A stretch of DNA of 64,000 nucleotides, taken from the NCBI GenBank assembly GCA_943789005.1, contig CALSSL010000003.1, forward strand, positions 1-64,000, read 5' to 3'. This DNA is from an uncultured SAR86 cluster bacterium (GTDB lineage: Bacteria; Pseudomonadota; Gammaproteobacteria; Magnimaribacterales; D2472). The notes under the pieces were generated by a model, which did not search any database, had not been told where the DNA came from, and worked only from the letters and a program-made list of their open reading frames with translations. Made by a program: the position numbers and the translations under genes. Shown here one piece after another: positions 1 through 8,841 of the stretch (positions are counted from its first letter, which is position 1; every line of letters starts with the position of its first letter).

Positions 1-524
1 GAAGATAATCCTTTTGTAGGTAAAGAGGGTGCATTAGAAGACATTTATTCTTATGGACACAGAAATATGCAAGGGCTTGTTATTACTTCTTCAGGTGATA
101 TTTATGAGCATGAGCACGGACCAAAGAGGTGGAGATGAAATGAATTTAATTCAGCCTTCATTGAATTATGGATGGCCAGCTATTACTTATGGCATTGACT
201 ACTCTGGAGCTGTTATTAGCCCCTTTACAGAGAAAGAGGGTATGGAACAACCATTGTTACATTGGACTCCTTCTATAGCTCCATCAGATATGATTTTTTA
301 TGAAAAAGACTTATTATCCTGAATTAACAAATAGTTTCTTAGTTACAGCATTAGTTTCAAAGGATGTAAAAAAAGTTATTTTTAATAATAATACAAACAC
401 TCAAGAATCATTGTTTAGTGATCTGAACTTAAGACTTAGAAATATTCAGGATTCTCCAAGTGGCATCATTTATTTGTTAACTGATGGGCCTAATGGAAAA
501 TTATTTAAAGTATTGCCTAAATAA
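1..524 (+). CDS. PQQ-dependent aldose (sugar) dehydrogenase, C-terminal part, two frameshifts
   Basis: The fragment reads as the C-terminal part of a soluble PQQ sugar dehydrogenase (six-bladed beta-propeller, oxidising aldoses, usually periplasmic). Recognisable blocks, in order, are NPFVG, YSYGHRN, EHEHGP, GGDEMNLI, YGWPAITYG, EGMEQP, WTPSIAPS and IYLLTDGP. The gene starts before the window, so the N-terminus is not visible. The blocks are spread over three frames. Frame 1 runs to about 123-125, where one extra A in AAA breaks it. Frame 2 runs to about 311-317, and frame 3 runs to the stop at 522-524. Removing one base at each site restores continuous homology. The next gene's ATG is only 2 nt beyond the stop. 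It may be a true pseudogene, but assembly error is more likely given similar breaks elsewhere. Confidence 0.75.
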
Positions 525-526
525 TT

Positions 527-1355
527 ATGAACATAGCTAAATATCCATTTGCAGTTTTATCAGCAGCTCTATTTACTGTTATGTTGATTACACCAATCTC
601 TTCTGTCTCTAATCTCATATGGTTATCTTCAGTAGATATGCCTGTGAACATAAGCTCATCCTCTGGAGGTGCTCCTCTTTGATTTTCAAAGATTAGGCAT
701 AGTCTTATATGGTGTTGTTATTATAGGCTTTGCAATAGCTTTTAGTGTTGCTGGCTTAATATCTAGATTTACTGACTTAGGCGGAAAATATCTTTATGCA
801 ATAGCTGGATCTGTTGCTATTGCTTTGGCTGTATTTCTTATGGTTGAGTTGTTATTTAAGACAGAATTATTGGGTGGTAACAGAACAATACTAGGTAAGG
901 GCTTACACTGGCTAGCTGGTTTTATTGGAGGTTATTTTTATTATTGGCTTATTTCTAAGGAAAAAAACTATACATTTATTATTAGATATTTAGGGATTCT
1001 TTATTCTTATGTTCTTCTTGGTGCAGTATTAGATTGGATTTTTACACCATCAAATGCTGCTTCCGGATTCGGATTTGTCTTACAAGAGTTATCTAATGAG
1101 GGTCAGAATGCACTGATCAGAGATTTTACGTCATTCTTCTTTGCTACATGTGTATTCTCACTTTTAGGTGCCATAACCCTAAACTCTGCGTGGTTCTTCT
1201 CTGTTGCAATAATTTACTTTGGTGCGGCTATTTTTAATCTTATCGCGATTTATGTTTATGGAACTGGATATAACGATATATATATTAGTGAAATATTATT
1301 GGCTGCCTGGCCAGCTGCTCTTGGTATTACTCTTCTATTAAAAAATAATGAATAA
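527..1355 (+). CDS. Polytopic inner-membrane protein of unknown function, frameshifted
   Basis: I do not recognise the family. An ATG at 527, directly after the upstream stop, opens a frame of 51 codons with one hydrophobic segment and ends at a TGA at 680-682. One frame later the sequence continues as a very hydrophobic protein to 1355 with about six membrane segments. Removing one base between 666 and 680 (for example in CTTT) joins the two into a protein of about 275 residues. Alternatively, GTG at 669 starts a separate 228-residue protein. The joined reading is preferred because six other breaks in the window have the same sign. It is probably co-transcribed with the upstream gene. A DUF name could only come from a profile search. 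Confidence 0.55.
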
Positions 1356-1431
1356 TTGGATTAGCTGGCTTGTCTATATGTGCATAGCCATAGCAATATT
1401 TATATCAGTTATTAAATTAGCTTATAGTTAA
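1348..1431 (+). CDS. Possible 27-residue single-span membrane peptide
   Basis: A short frame begins at the ATG overlapping the last codons of the preceding membrane protein and ends TAA at 1429-1431. The predicted peptide is almost entirely one hydrophobic helix (residues 5-24) with a lysine and a tyrosine near the end. Overlapping start-stop geometry is typical of translationally coupled genes, and a lone transmembrane helix is typical of genuine small membrane proteins. Nothing else supports it, so it remains tentative. Confidence 0.3.
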   Translation: MNNWISWLVYMCIAIAIFISVIKLAYS

Positions 1432-1441
1432 TTTACATATC

Positions 1442-1470
1442 TTGTGTAAGAATAAATTAATTAATATGAT
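1442..1470 (+). promoter_or_regulatory. Candidate sigma-70 promoter for the 49-residue gene
   Basis: TTGTGT at 1442-1447 and TATGAT at 1465-1470 are separated by 17 bp, about 32 nt before the start codon at 1502. A very strong Shine-Dalgarno run, GGGGGAG at 1491-1497, follows. The gap between the two gene groups makes a promoter here likely. AT-richness makes chance matches common. Confidence 0.4.
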
Positions 1471-1501
1471 TTATTCATAACAAGATAAAAGGGGGAGTAA
1501 T

Positions 1502-1651
1502 ATGAATCACCTAAAAACCATTGGCATGGGTTATTTCACACATCTTTTTCATGCATGGAAAGTGGCATTTATATTAATTGTTCACGGTTTGTTGCCAAAT
1601 ATTTGGGAATGGAAGGCTAGTGATATAATTTGTAAACACGATAATATTTAA
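1502..1651 (+). CDS. Small DUF6356-like protein (49 aa)
   Basis: ATG at 1502 is preceded at optimal distance by GGGGGAG, the strongest ribosome site in this part of the window, and the frame ends TAA at 1649-1651. The protein has the pattern GYFTHLFHAW, then a hydrophobic stretch with a central VHGLLP, then a charged tail ending CKHDNI. This resembles the small DUF6356 family, whose members share a GYxxH start and a VHALxP core. The role of that family is unknown to me; one membrane-associated helix is likely. It is followed 15 nt later by the M16 protease, so the two may share a transcript. Family assignment is from memory of the pattern. Confidence 0.6.
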   Translation: MNHLKTIGMGYFTHLFHAWKVAFILIVHGLLPNIWEWKASDIICKHDNI

Positions 1652-1666
1652 TCTATTGAGGCTTAT

Positions 1667-4384
1667 ATGAAAAAAGTATTTCTACATTCATTTTTATTAA
1701 TTTTAATATCACAAACTATATCTTCTGCAGAGCTGCCTCTGCCTGAAATTAAATATAAAAAATTTGTACTTGAAAATGGATTAACAGTCGTGGTTCATGA
1801 GGATAGAAAAGTGCCCATGGTTGCAGTAAATATTTGGTATCACGTTGGTTCAAAAAATGAAAAAGTAGGTAAAACTGGTTTTGCCCACTTGTTTGAGCAC
1901 CTCATGTTTAATGGAACAGAAAATTACAATAATGAATATTTTGAGCCTTTTGAAAAAATAGGCGCAACTGATCAGAATGGAACAACCAGCAATGATAGAA
2001 CTAATTATTTTCAAAATGTACCAACGAATGCAATAGATTTAGCCCTGTGGATGGAGTCAGAGCGAATGGGACATATTCTAGGCGTTATAGATCAAGGTAA
2101 ATTAGATGAGCAAAGGGGCGTTGTTCAAAATGAAAAGAGACAAGGAGAAAATCAACCTTATGGAATGACATGGAATACCATTTCAAAATCAGCTTATCCA
2201 GAAGGACATCCTTATTCATGGTCTGTTATTGGTTCAATGGATGACTTAAATGCAGCTACTATGAATGATGTTCAAGAATGGTTTAAGAATTACTATGGTC
2301 CTAATAATGCTGTATTGGTTTTAGCTGGTGATATTGATTTAGAGACAGCTAAAGTTTTAGTAAATAAATACTTTGGTGATATTCCTGCAGGACCAAATTT
2401 AGCAAAACCGAAAAAATGGATAGCTAAAAGAACTAATACGAAAAGAGAGATTATTTTTGATAATGTTCCACAAACAAGAATTATGAAGGTTTGGAATGTG
2501 CCAGAATCAGGGACAATAGAAAGCTCTGCTCTTGAGCTTGTTGCATCAACTATTTCTGGAAGCAAGAATAGTCCACTCTATCAAAACCTTGTGTATCTTA
2601 ATCCATTAGCTACTAGCGTTTCAGCTTATTACTATGGCCGGGAGATAGGTGGTTTATTTATTATTTCTGCTGACGTTTCTAATACATCTACTGTTGAGGA
2701 GGTTGAAAAAGTTATCGATTCAACTTTAAAGAAGTATCTTCAAGTAGGCCCAGATAAAAAGGCTCTTGATAGTGCAAAAACCTCTACCGTTTCTAGCTTA
2801 ATCAATGGCCTGCAAAGAATTGGAGGTTTTGGAGGTAAGTCAGATATATTGGCAACTTATGAAACTTTTTATGGAGACCCTGGATTCTATAAGACAGATT
2901 ATGAAAGATATATGAAAATGTCTAAATTTGAAGTTAGGGATATAGCAAGAGAGTGGTTATCAAATGGTGATTATGTTTTAACTATTGTGCCAAGTGCTAA
3001 AACTAGTATTACAGAATCGCAAATTGATAGGTCAAAAGGCATACCTTATCCTACGGACAAAATAACCTTTTCATTTCCAGAGATTAAAGTTGGCAAGCTT
3101 GCTAACGGCTCGCAAGTCTATGTTCTTGAGAGAAACGATCTTCCTTTAGTCCAGATGCAAGTTATGTTTGATGGCGGATATGCAATTGAAAACCTTAATG
3201 AAAGAGGTTATGTCAATTTTACAATGAGCATGATGGATGAGGGCACTATAAAATATGATGCATTAGAATTTAATGAAATTTTAAACAGTTTAGGCTCAGG
3301 CGTTGGTTTTGGTTCATCATTAGACACAACATATGGATCACTTTCATCTTTAAAAATAAATTTAGATAAAACTTTAGATTTATTTAAAGAAGCTTTATTA
3401 AACCCAGTTTTTAAAGAGTCAGAAATAGATAGAGTCAAAAATCAATGGCTAGCTAGGATAGATCAAAGTTTAAACAATCCATCCTCTATGGCAGCAATGT
3501 CGATAAGACCACTTATCTATGGAAAAAACCATCCATATGGAAATCCATCAAGCATGGGCAATAAAGAATCTATATTAAATTTAACTAGAGATAATCTTTT
3601 AAGCATGCATAAAAAACTAACTAATCCAAAAAATGCATCATTCATTGTTGTAGGTGATATTTCACTAAGTGAGGCTATTAATACCCTTGATAAGAAATTC
3701 TCTGACTGGAGTTCAGCAGAAGACTTACTTACATTTGACTTAAAAGATGTATATAAACAGACTAGTCCTAGAATTTTTCTTATAAATAAACCAGGTGCAA
3801 TTCAATCGTATATAACTGCAGGTCAATTATTACCTCCAACGAACTCAAGTGATGATATTGTTATTGATTATGCAAACTATGCAATTGCAGGAAGTTTTAC
3901 ATCTAGATTAAATATGAATCTTAGAGAGGATAAGAGCTGGTCTTATGGAGCAAGAGCTGGAATAACTAGCTCTAAAGGACAAAGACTTATGGTTGTCAGA
4001 GCCCCGGTTCAAACAGATAAAACAATAGATTCAATTCAGGAAATCCTAAAAGAATATAATAATTATCTTACCTTATCTCCTGTAACTGCTGAAGAGTTAG
4101 ATAAGATCAAGCGTGCAAGAACCCTTAGATTACCTGGACAATATGAAACACTTGGTGCATTGATGGGTGGAATTGAAGATATTGTTTCAAATGAAAGAGA
4201 TTTCAATTATTTAAACACTTTAGCTGATAAAAGAAATTCTGTAACACTTGATGAGGTTAGGACAGCAGCCAAGGAATATATCGACCCTAATTCTTGGACT
4301 TGGGTGATTGTTGGTGACTTATCAAAAATTGAAGAAGGCATAAGAAATTTAAATATCGGCCCTATTGAAATATTAGAGTTGTAA
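1667..4384 (+). CDS. M16 family zinc metalloprotease (insulinase/pitrilysin type), exported
   Basis: This 905-residue protein has a signal peptide (residues 1 to about 21, ending SSA) and the inverted zinc motif HxxEH at His74-Leu-Phe-Glu77-His78. The length fits the two-repeat M16 architecture: an active N-terminal peptidase half, then an inactive C-terminal half (about residues 460-890) without the motif. Such proteins degrade peptides in the periplasm. Start ATG at 1667 lies 15 nt after the small DUF6356-like gene. No clear terminator follows; the downstream sequence is AT-rich with only a 4-bp GACC/GGTC pairing. Family assignment is firm, substrate unknown. Confidence 0.93.
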   Translation: MKKVFLHSFLLILISQTISSAELPLPEIKYKKFVLENGLTVVVHEDRKVPMVAVNIWYHVGSKNEKVGKTGFAHLFEHLMFNGTENYNNEYFEPFEKIGATDQNGTTSNDRTNYFQNVPTNAIDLALWMESERMGHILGVIDQGKLDEQRGVVQNEKRQGENQPYGMTWNTISKSAYPEGHPYSWSVIGSMDDLNAATMNDVQEWFKNYYGPNNAVLVLAGDIDLETAKVLVNKYFGDIPAGPNLAKPKKWIAKRTNTKREIIFDNVPQTRIMKVWNVPESGTIESSALELVASTISGSKNSPLYQNLVYLNPLATSVSAYYYGREIGGLFIISADVSNTSTVEEVEKVIDSTLKKYLQVGPDKKALDSAKTSTVSSLINGLQRIGGFGGKSDILATYETFYGDPGFYKTDYERYMKMSKFEVRDIAREWLSNGDYVLTIVPSAKTSITESQIDRSKGIPYPTDKITFSFPEIKVGKLANGSQVYVLERNDLPLVQMQVMFDGGYAIENLNERGYVNFTMSMMDEGTIKYDALEFNEILNSLGSGVGFGSSLDTTYGSLSSLKINLDKTLDLFKEALLNPVFKESEIDRVKNQWLARIDQSLNNPSSMAAMSIRPLIYGKNHPYGNPSSMGNKESILNLTRDNLLSMHKKLTNPKNASFIVVGDISLSEAINTLDKKFSDWSSAEDLLTFDLKDVYKQTSPRIFLINKPGAIQSYITAGQLLPPTNSSDDIVIDYANYAIAGSFTSRLNMNLREDKSWSYGARAGITSSKGQRLMVVRAPVQTDKTIDSIQEILKEYNNYLTLSPVTAEELDKIKRARTLRLPGQYETLGALMGGIEDIVSNERDFNYLNTLADKRNSVTLDEVRTAAKEYIDPNSWTWVIVGDLSKIEEGIRNLNIGPIEILEL

Positions 4385-4478
4385 AAAATAAATAGTTGAC
4401 CAATTTGTCGGTCTTTATGTTGGAACTAAAAAGAATTAATATTTTTTTATACACCTAAAGTATAAAAATAAATTAACC

Positions 4479-4574
4479 CTATTTATTCTTTTTTTCTTTT
4501 TTCTCAGCTCTTTTTTCCTTTAGCGTCTTACCTTTCTTTTTTTCATTCTTCTTTTTATCCAATCCTTTAGCCAT
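4479..4574 (-). CDS. Lysine-rich 31-residue protein
   Basis: On the minus strand an AGGGAG ribosome site precedes ATG at 4574 by a normal distance, and the frame ends TAG at 4479-4481. The peptide begins MAKGLDKKK and consists mostly of Lys, Glu, Arg and Ala, with the motif KTLKEKRAEKK. Very similar short basic peptides (MAKG-D-KKK-...-K-T-x-KEKRA-x-KK) occur as conserved hypothetical genes in many gammaproteobacteria. Its role is unknown; the charge suggests RNA, ribosome or nucleoid association, which is inference. It lies convergent to the M16 protease gene. Confidence 0.65.
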   Translation of the reverse strand: MAKGLDKKKNEKKKGKTLKEKRAEKKEKKNK

Positions 4575-4796
4575 AATAAACTCCCTGTTTGATAACACTG
4601 TATACCATCCATCAATATATAGTTAATCCAAAGAATGTTTATTTACTCACATTTAGTTGATGGTCAGCAATTAGATGTAAATAACTTCATGCCTAATATA
4701 GGTTTGAAACAGGTTAAGTAACTCATTATGATTCATGCTCTAAAAAAAGTAGGCAACTAGTACGGCAAAGCCATTTTTAGGGCAAAATGAAATATA
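4575..4796. other. Non-coding gap between the lysine-rich gene and the tRNA promoter
   Basis: About 220 bp with no credible gene. The part next to 4574 should hold the promoter of the minus-strand small gene. A 28-codon frame from 4635 lacks a ribosome site and resembles nothing known. No terminator with a T tract was found. Confidence 0.5.
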
Positions 4797-4824
4797 TTGC
4801 ATTTACCTACAAAGCCTATAAAAT
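4797..4824 (+). promoter_or_regulatory. Promoter of tRNA-Ser
   Basis: TTGCAT at 4797-4802, a 16-bp spacer and TAAAAT at 4819-4824 place a start point about 8-10 nt before the mature tRNA at 4840. The context supports a promoter, because the upstream gene is on the other strand. Confidence 0.5.
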
Positions 4825-4839
4825 AGCGTTTCAGACACA

Positions 4840-4928
4840 GGAGGGATGGCAGAGTCTGGTTTATTGTAACGGTCTTGAAAACCGTCGTGCCTTCATCGGC
4901 ACCGTGGGTTCGAATCCCACTCCCTCCG
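4840..4928 (+). tRNA. tRNA-Ser (anticodon TGA)
   Basis: The sequence folds as a class II tRNA. The acceptor 5' GGAGGGA pairs with 3' TCCCTCC, the T-arm contains GGTTCGAATCC, and the long variable arm runs through about 4887-4906. The anticodon loop is CTTGAAA at 4874-4880, with anticodon TGA at 4876-4878 reading UCA serine codons. The discriminator base is G at 4928, and CCA is encoded at 4929-4931. The thioesterase gene starts 14 nt after the CCA, so the tRNA and the protein genes may share a precursor transcript. Confidence 0.95.
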
Positions 4929-4944
4929 CCAATTGGTAATTATT

Positions 4945-5364
4945 ATGTCTAATTCAACTGAGGATATTTCTAAAAATTTTAAAGAAATTCCTCCTTTCCT
5001 TAAGGTATTTGGTTTAAGTAGCGCATATCCAAGTGATAATGAGACATTTACTTGCGAATTTAATCCATCAGAAGAACTTACACATTCAAATGGAATGGTG
5101 GTGCAGGGTGGATTTGTAACAGGGATGCTAGATTGTTGTATGGCTCAATTTTTAATATACAAAGCTGAAGGCAAACAAATTCCATTAACTTTAGATATAG
5201 ATGTAAAGTTCTATAAACCATGTGCACCTGGACCAGTTAAAGTGATTTCTAAGATTGTTAAAGAGGGTAGATCTATATGTTTTACCGAGGCATTTCTTTA
5301 CCAAAATGATGTTTTGATTGCTGGTTCGACCGCTACAAATAAAATAGTTGATAGTCCCTTTTAA
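4945..5364 (+). CDS. PaaI-like hotdog-fold thioesterase
   Basis: A 139-residue protein of the hotdog acyl-CoA thioesterase superfamily. The central block HSNGMVVQGGFVTGMLD carries the family's loop-helix with Asn/Gly and an acidic residue, and it is followed by beta strands LTLDIDVKFYKPCAPG and VKVISKIVKEGRSICF. Such enzymes hydrolyse acyl-CoA or aryl-CoA thioesters. ATG at 4945 is chosen rather than the TTG 12 nt earlier, which adjoins the tRNA CCA end. It heads a same-strand run with two alpha/beta hydrolases and a transporter. The substrate cannot be inferred. Confidence 0.85.
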   Translation: MSNSTEDISKNFKEIPPFLKVFGLSSAYPSDNETFTCEFNPSEELTHSNGMVVQGGFVTGMLDCCMAQFLIYKAEGKQIPLTLDIDVKFYKPCAPGPVKVISKIVKEGRSICFTEAFLYQNDVLIAGSTATNKIVDSPF

Positions 5365-5379
5365 GATATACTTTTCAAT

Positions 5380-6477
5380 ATGGATGATGAAAAGTTATAT
5401 AAATTATTAGAATATATAAAACCGATAAATTCGTTTGATAACTCCAAACATCCCTTGGCTCCAGATTATTCAGATTTAAATAATTGGGCAGCTTATCCAA
5501 ATAAAGATGCGCAACAATTCTATGTTCCTGATTCAAATCACATAGTTAATAAAACTAATAATGATGTAGACGTTTTTTATATTCATCCAACAGGATATTT
5601 TGAAAAATCTTGGAATTCATTCATGGAAAAAGATCGAGCAGCTTATGAAAGAACTGAAATGATGCTTGGTAATCAAGTTTCTGCATTTAATGAAAGCTGT
5701 AATATTTATGCACCTGAATACAGACAAGCCACATATTATTCCTATTTCTCTAAAGACTCAGACGGTATGAAAGCTCATGACTTAGCTTTTGAGGATGTTT
5801 TAAATTCTTTTAATTACTTTATTGAGAATTTTAATGACAATAAACCCTTTATCATAATGAGTCATAGTCAAGGAGCGCTTCATGCCCATAGGCTTATTTC
5901 TAAATATATTCAAAATACTAAGCTGCAACAAAGAATGATTTGTGCATATGTTATCGGCTATATTATTCCTGATAAACATTATGATGACCTCTTTCCATTG
6001 ATACCTAGGTCAACGTCTTCAACTGATACTAACTGCATTATTTCATGGTCAACTGTTACAGAGGGCTTTAAAAGACAGAGAGAAAGGACAATATTCTGGA
6101 AACCTGATGGATGGTCAGTTGAATATATGGATCAAAAGATTTTTTCTACAAATCCTTATTCATGGACGAACGATTCAAATTGGTATGATCCTCCTTTATA
6201 TCATGGTTCTGTTATTACAAAATCTCCTAATTATGATTTTGCTGATAGGCTTACTACAAAACATTCAGGCGCTAAGAAAAGTTTAAGATTTAGTAGCGAA
6301 CAGGAGTTTTCAGTGTCTATTAATAAGACAAATGGTTTGCTTGAAGCTCGAGGACCTTTGGTTGATAAGATAAAAAAAATGCAACATTTTACCGGCGACT
6401 TACATAGTTATGATGTTATGTTATTTTGGGGTTGTTTGAGGAAGAATATAAAGGATAGAATAAGTGCATATCTATAA
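5380..6477 (+). CDS. DUF3089 family alpha/beta hydrolase
   Basis: This 365-residue protein matches the DUF3089 family: DVFYIHPTGYF near residues 64-74, NESCNIYAPEYRQA at about 104-117 and a nucleophile elbow SHSQG with Ser163. The usual first Gly of GHSQG is Ser161 here. No signal peptide is apparent, so it is probably cytoplasmic. The stop lies inside the next gene (14-nt overlap), implying coupled translation. DUF3089 proteins are presumed esterases or lipases; the substrate is unknown. Confidence 0.85.
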   Translation: MDDEKLYKLLEYIKPINSFDNSKHPLAPDYSDLNNWAAYPNKDAQQFYVPDSNHIVNKTNNDVDVFYIHPTGYFEKSWNSFMEKDRAAYERTEMMLGNQVSAFNESCNIYAPEYRQATYYSYFSKDSDGMKAHDLAFEDVLNSFNYFIENFNDNKPFIIMSHSQGALHAHRLISKYIQNTKLQQRMICAYVIGYIIPDKHYDDLFPLIPRSTSSTDTNCIISWSTVTEGFKRQRERTIFWKPDGWSVEYMDQKIFSTNPYSWTNDSNWYDPPLYHGSVITKSPNYDFADRLTTKHSGAKKSLRFSSEQEFSVSINKTNGLLEARGPLVDKIKKMQHFTGDLHSYDVMLFWGCLRKNIKDRISAYL

Positions 6478-7441
6478 ATTCCTATTTCTTTTAATGCTTA
6501 CATCACCATCTCTACATTCTTTCGAAGAAGGTTTTATATCTAATAATGGTGTAGATATTGCTTACAGGGTCTATGGCTCAGAAAATAATAAACCTATTCT
6601 CTTAGTTCAAGGTCTCGGTGGTCAGCTAATTAACTGGCCAGAACACTTAATAGACTTTTTAATTGAAAATAATTACAGGCCGATAGTTTTTGATAATAGA
6701 GATACTGGACACTCTTCAAGATTTACAGACGATCGCTTTACTGAAGGAAATAGATCTAAAACAATTAATTCAACTTACTTAAAATACTATCTTAGATTGC
6801 CAATCAATCCACCCTATACATTAGATGATATGGCAACAGACGCAATCATGATATTAGATAAATTAAACATCGATACAGCTCATTTACTGGGAATATCAAT
6901 GGGAGGTATGATTGCTCAAATAATAGCAGCAAACCATTCAGAGCGAATTAATTCATTCACACTTATATCATCATCAATTTCTGCTCCCAGTCCATTAAAC
7001 GGTCCTACAAGAGATGTAAGAAGGCTTTTAATGAAAAGATCTGCAAACCCTTATTCAACTAAAGAAGAAAGAATTGAAAGAAGTAAAAAAATATTTAAAT
7101 TAATAGGTCTAGAAGGTTACGACCTTGATACCGAGGAGTTTTATAACAAATCAATAGAATCTATTGAAAGAGCAGGTCCTGATGATACAGGCTTTAGTCG
7201 TCAAATTATGGCAATTCTAGGATCAAAAAATAGAATTAAGAAGGTTAAGTCTATTAAAGCTAAGACGCTTATCATTCATGGAAAAGAAGATCCTTTAATA
7301 AAAGTTAAAAATGCTTACAAGACTAATAAATATATTAAGAATAGCAATCTCCTTATATTACCAAAAATGAGACATCTTATAGAGCCTCCTGTTTTTGATT
7401 TATTTAAACAAGATTTACTAACTCATCTAAATAATAACTAA
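6464..7441 (+). CDS. Alpha/beta hydrolase with signal peptide
   Basis: This 325-residue protein starts with a hydrophobic leader (residues 1 to about 19), suggesting export. It carries the canonical fold marks: an oxyanion loop around VQGLGGQ (residues 48-54), DNRDTGHSS at 77-85, nucleophile elbow GISMGG with Ser145, an acid in GKEDPL and a C-terminal His in KMRHL. It belongs to the large esterase/epoxide hydrolase-like group. It overlaps the DUF3089 gene by 14 nt and the transporter gene by 1 nt (TAATG), so the three are probably one operon. The reaction is unknown. Confidence 0.85.
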   Translation: MHIYKFLFLLMLTSPSLHSFEEGFISNNGVDIAYRVYGSENNKPILLVQGLGGQLINWPEHLIDFLIENNYRPIVFDNRDTGHSSRFTDDRFTEGNRSKTINSTYLKYYLRLPINPPYTLDDMATDAIMILDKLNIDTAHLLGISMGGMIAQIIAANHSERINSFTLISSSISAPSPLNGPTRDVRRLLMKRSANPYSTKEERIERSKKIFKLIGLEGYDLDTEEFYNKSIESIERAGPDDTGFSRQIMAILGSKNRIKKVKSIKAKTLIIHGKEDPLIKVKNAYKTNKYIKNSNLLILPKMRHLIEPPVFDLFKQDLLTHLNNN

Positions 7442-8841
7442 TGTTAAGCACAAAATTTAAATTTAATTATTCTGTTGGTGGAATAGCCAACGGTATCAAG
7501 ACTGATACTTTTACATTTTTTTTATTATTTTTTTATTCAAGAGTTATAGGTTTAGATCCCTTGCTTGCATCTTCAGCAATAGCATTAGCTTTGCTGATTG
7601 ATTCTTTTACAGATCCGATAATGGGCGTTATTTCTGACAGAACAAATACAAAATACGGAAGAAGACACCCATTTATGTTCTTTTCTTTTATTCCAATATC
7701 TATTTTTTATGTTCTTTTATTTACTCCGCAATCTGACTGGGAATTAACTCAAAATCAACTCTTCTGGTGGATGTTTTTATGCGCATCATTAACCAGAGTT
7801 GGTATGACTCTATTTGATGTTCCTCATAGGTCTTTCGGTGCTGAAATTTCAAAAGATTATGATGAAAGAACTAAGTTATTTTCTTGGCGTGAGCTGTTTT
7901 CATGGGTTGCAGGTATTTCAAATGCATTTCTGGCTTATTTTATATTTTTTAGATCGACACCTGACTATCCATTAGGTCAATTAAATCCTGAAGCTTATTT
8001 TTCATTAGCTTTAACAGGTGGTTTTCTTATGGCCATTGCAGTTCTTTTTTCATCCCTTACTACAAGACATGAGATTAAAAATTTATCGGACTGGAAAGGA
8101 TCCACAACCTTATCGGACATATTCAACGAACTTCTAGTTGCAATTACTAATAAATCATTTTTATTATTCTTTTTTGGAAATCTAACTCTTTCTATATCTT
8201 GGGGTCTCTTAAATAACTTAACATTATTTATAAATACTGATTTTTGGGGTCTTAAAGGATCTCAAATTTCTATATTTTTATTTGTATATTTAGCTACTGC
8301 TTTTATTGCTTTTGCTTTAACTCCTAAACTAGTAGCCATACTAGATAAGAGAAAATTGGTTATCCTGTGCGTCTTTGGTGTTGCAGTTGCTTGTCCTTTT
8401 GCTTTTATTACTTATAACTTAGGTCTGACACCAGATAAAGGCTCAACTCAATTAGTATTTTTCTTGTGCTTGCCGCTATTTTTTATATCCACATTATCAA
8501 TTATGGGTAATATGACCCGAGATTCTATGATTGGAGACATAGCTGATGAGGTTGAATTGCAGAGCGGTAAAAGGCAAGAGGGGGTTCTGTATTCTGCAGT
8601 TTCTTTTGTTCAAAAAGTTAATACCGCCATCGGAAGTATTACAGGTGGATTGGTCTTGTCTTATCTTAACTATTCAACAGATAACCCAACCTACGAACAG
8701 ACTTACTCTCTATTCTTTGTTCAGGGTGTAGTGGGTCCGGTCTTATTGATAGTGCCAATTTTTATTTTTTATTTTTATACCCTAGATAGAAAAAGACATT
8801 CAGACATTTTACTAAAAATTAAAGAGAAAGGTTTTAGTTAA
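7441..8841 (+). CDS. GPH-type (MelB-like) MFS cation symporter
   Basis: A 466-residue protein with about 12 membrane segments. The loop DPIMGVISDRTNTKYGRRHPF after segment 2 is the signature of the glycoside-pentoside-hexuronide:cation symporter family. A second family mark is the MIGDIADEVELQSGKRQEG loop near residues 361-380. The protein would import a sugar, glycoside or similar solute with Na+ or H+. It is the last gene of the run with the thioesterase and two hydrolases, and its 3' end overlaps the convergent DUF349 gene by 4 nt. The substrate is not predictable. Confidence 0.88.
   Translation: MLSTKFKFNYSVGGIANGIKTDTFTFFLLFFYSRVIGLDPLLASSAIALALLIDSFTDPIMGVISDRTNTKYGRRHPFMFFSFIPISIFYVLLFTPQSDWELTQNQLFWWMFLCASLTRVGMTLFDVPHRSFGAEISKDYDERTKLFSWRELFSWVAGISNAFLAYFIFFRSTPDYPLGQLNPEAYFSLALTGGFLMAIAVLFSSLTTRHEIKNLSDWKGSTTLSDIFNELLVAITNKSFLLFFFGNLTLSISWGLLNNLTLFINTDFWGLKGSQISIFLFVYLATAFIAFALTPKLVAILDKRKLVILCVFGVAVACPFAFITYNLGLTPDKGSTQLVFFLCLPLFFISTLSIMGNMTRDSMIGDIADEVELQSGKRQEGVLYSAVSFVQKVNTAIGSITGGLVLSYLNYSTDNPTYEQTYSLFFVQGVVGPVLLIVPIFIFYFYTLDRKRHSDILLKIKEKGFS

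Noticed and set aside
4635-4721. 28-codon plus-strand frame starting ATG in the gap before tRNA-Ser
   Set aside because: No ribosome site, no similarity to anything known and no coupling to a neighbour; the length is within chance expectation.
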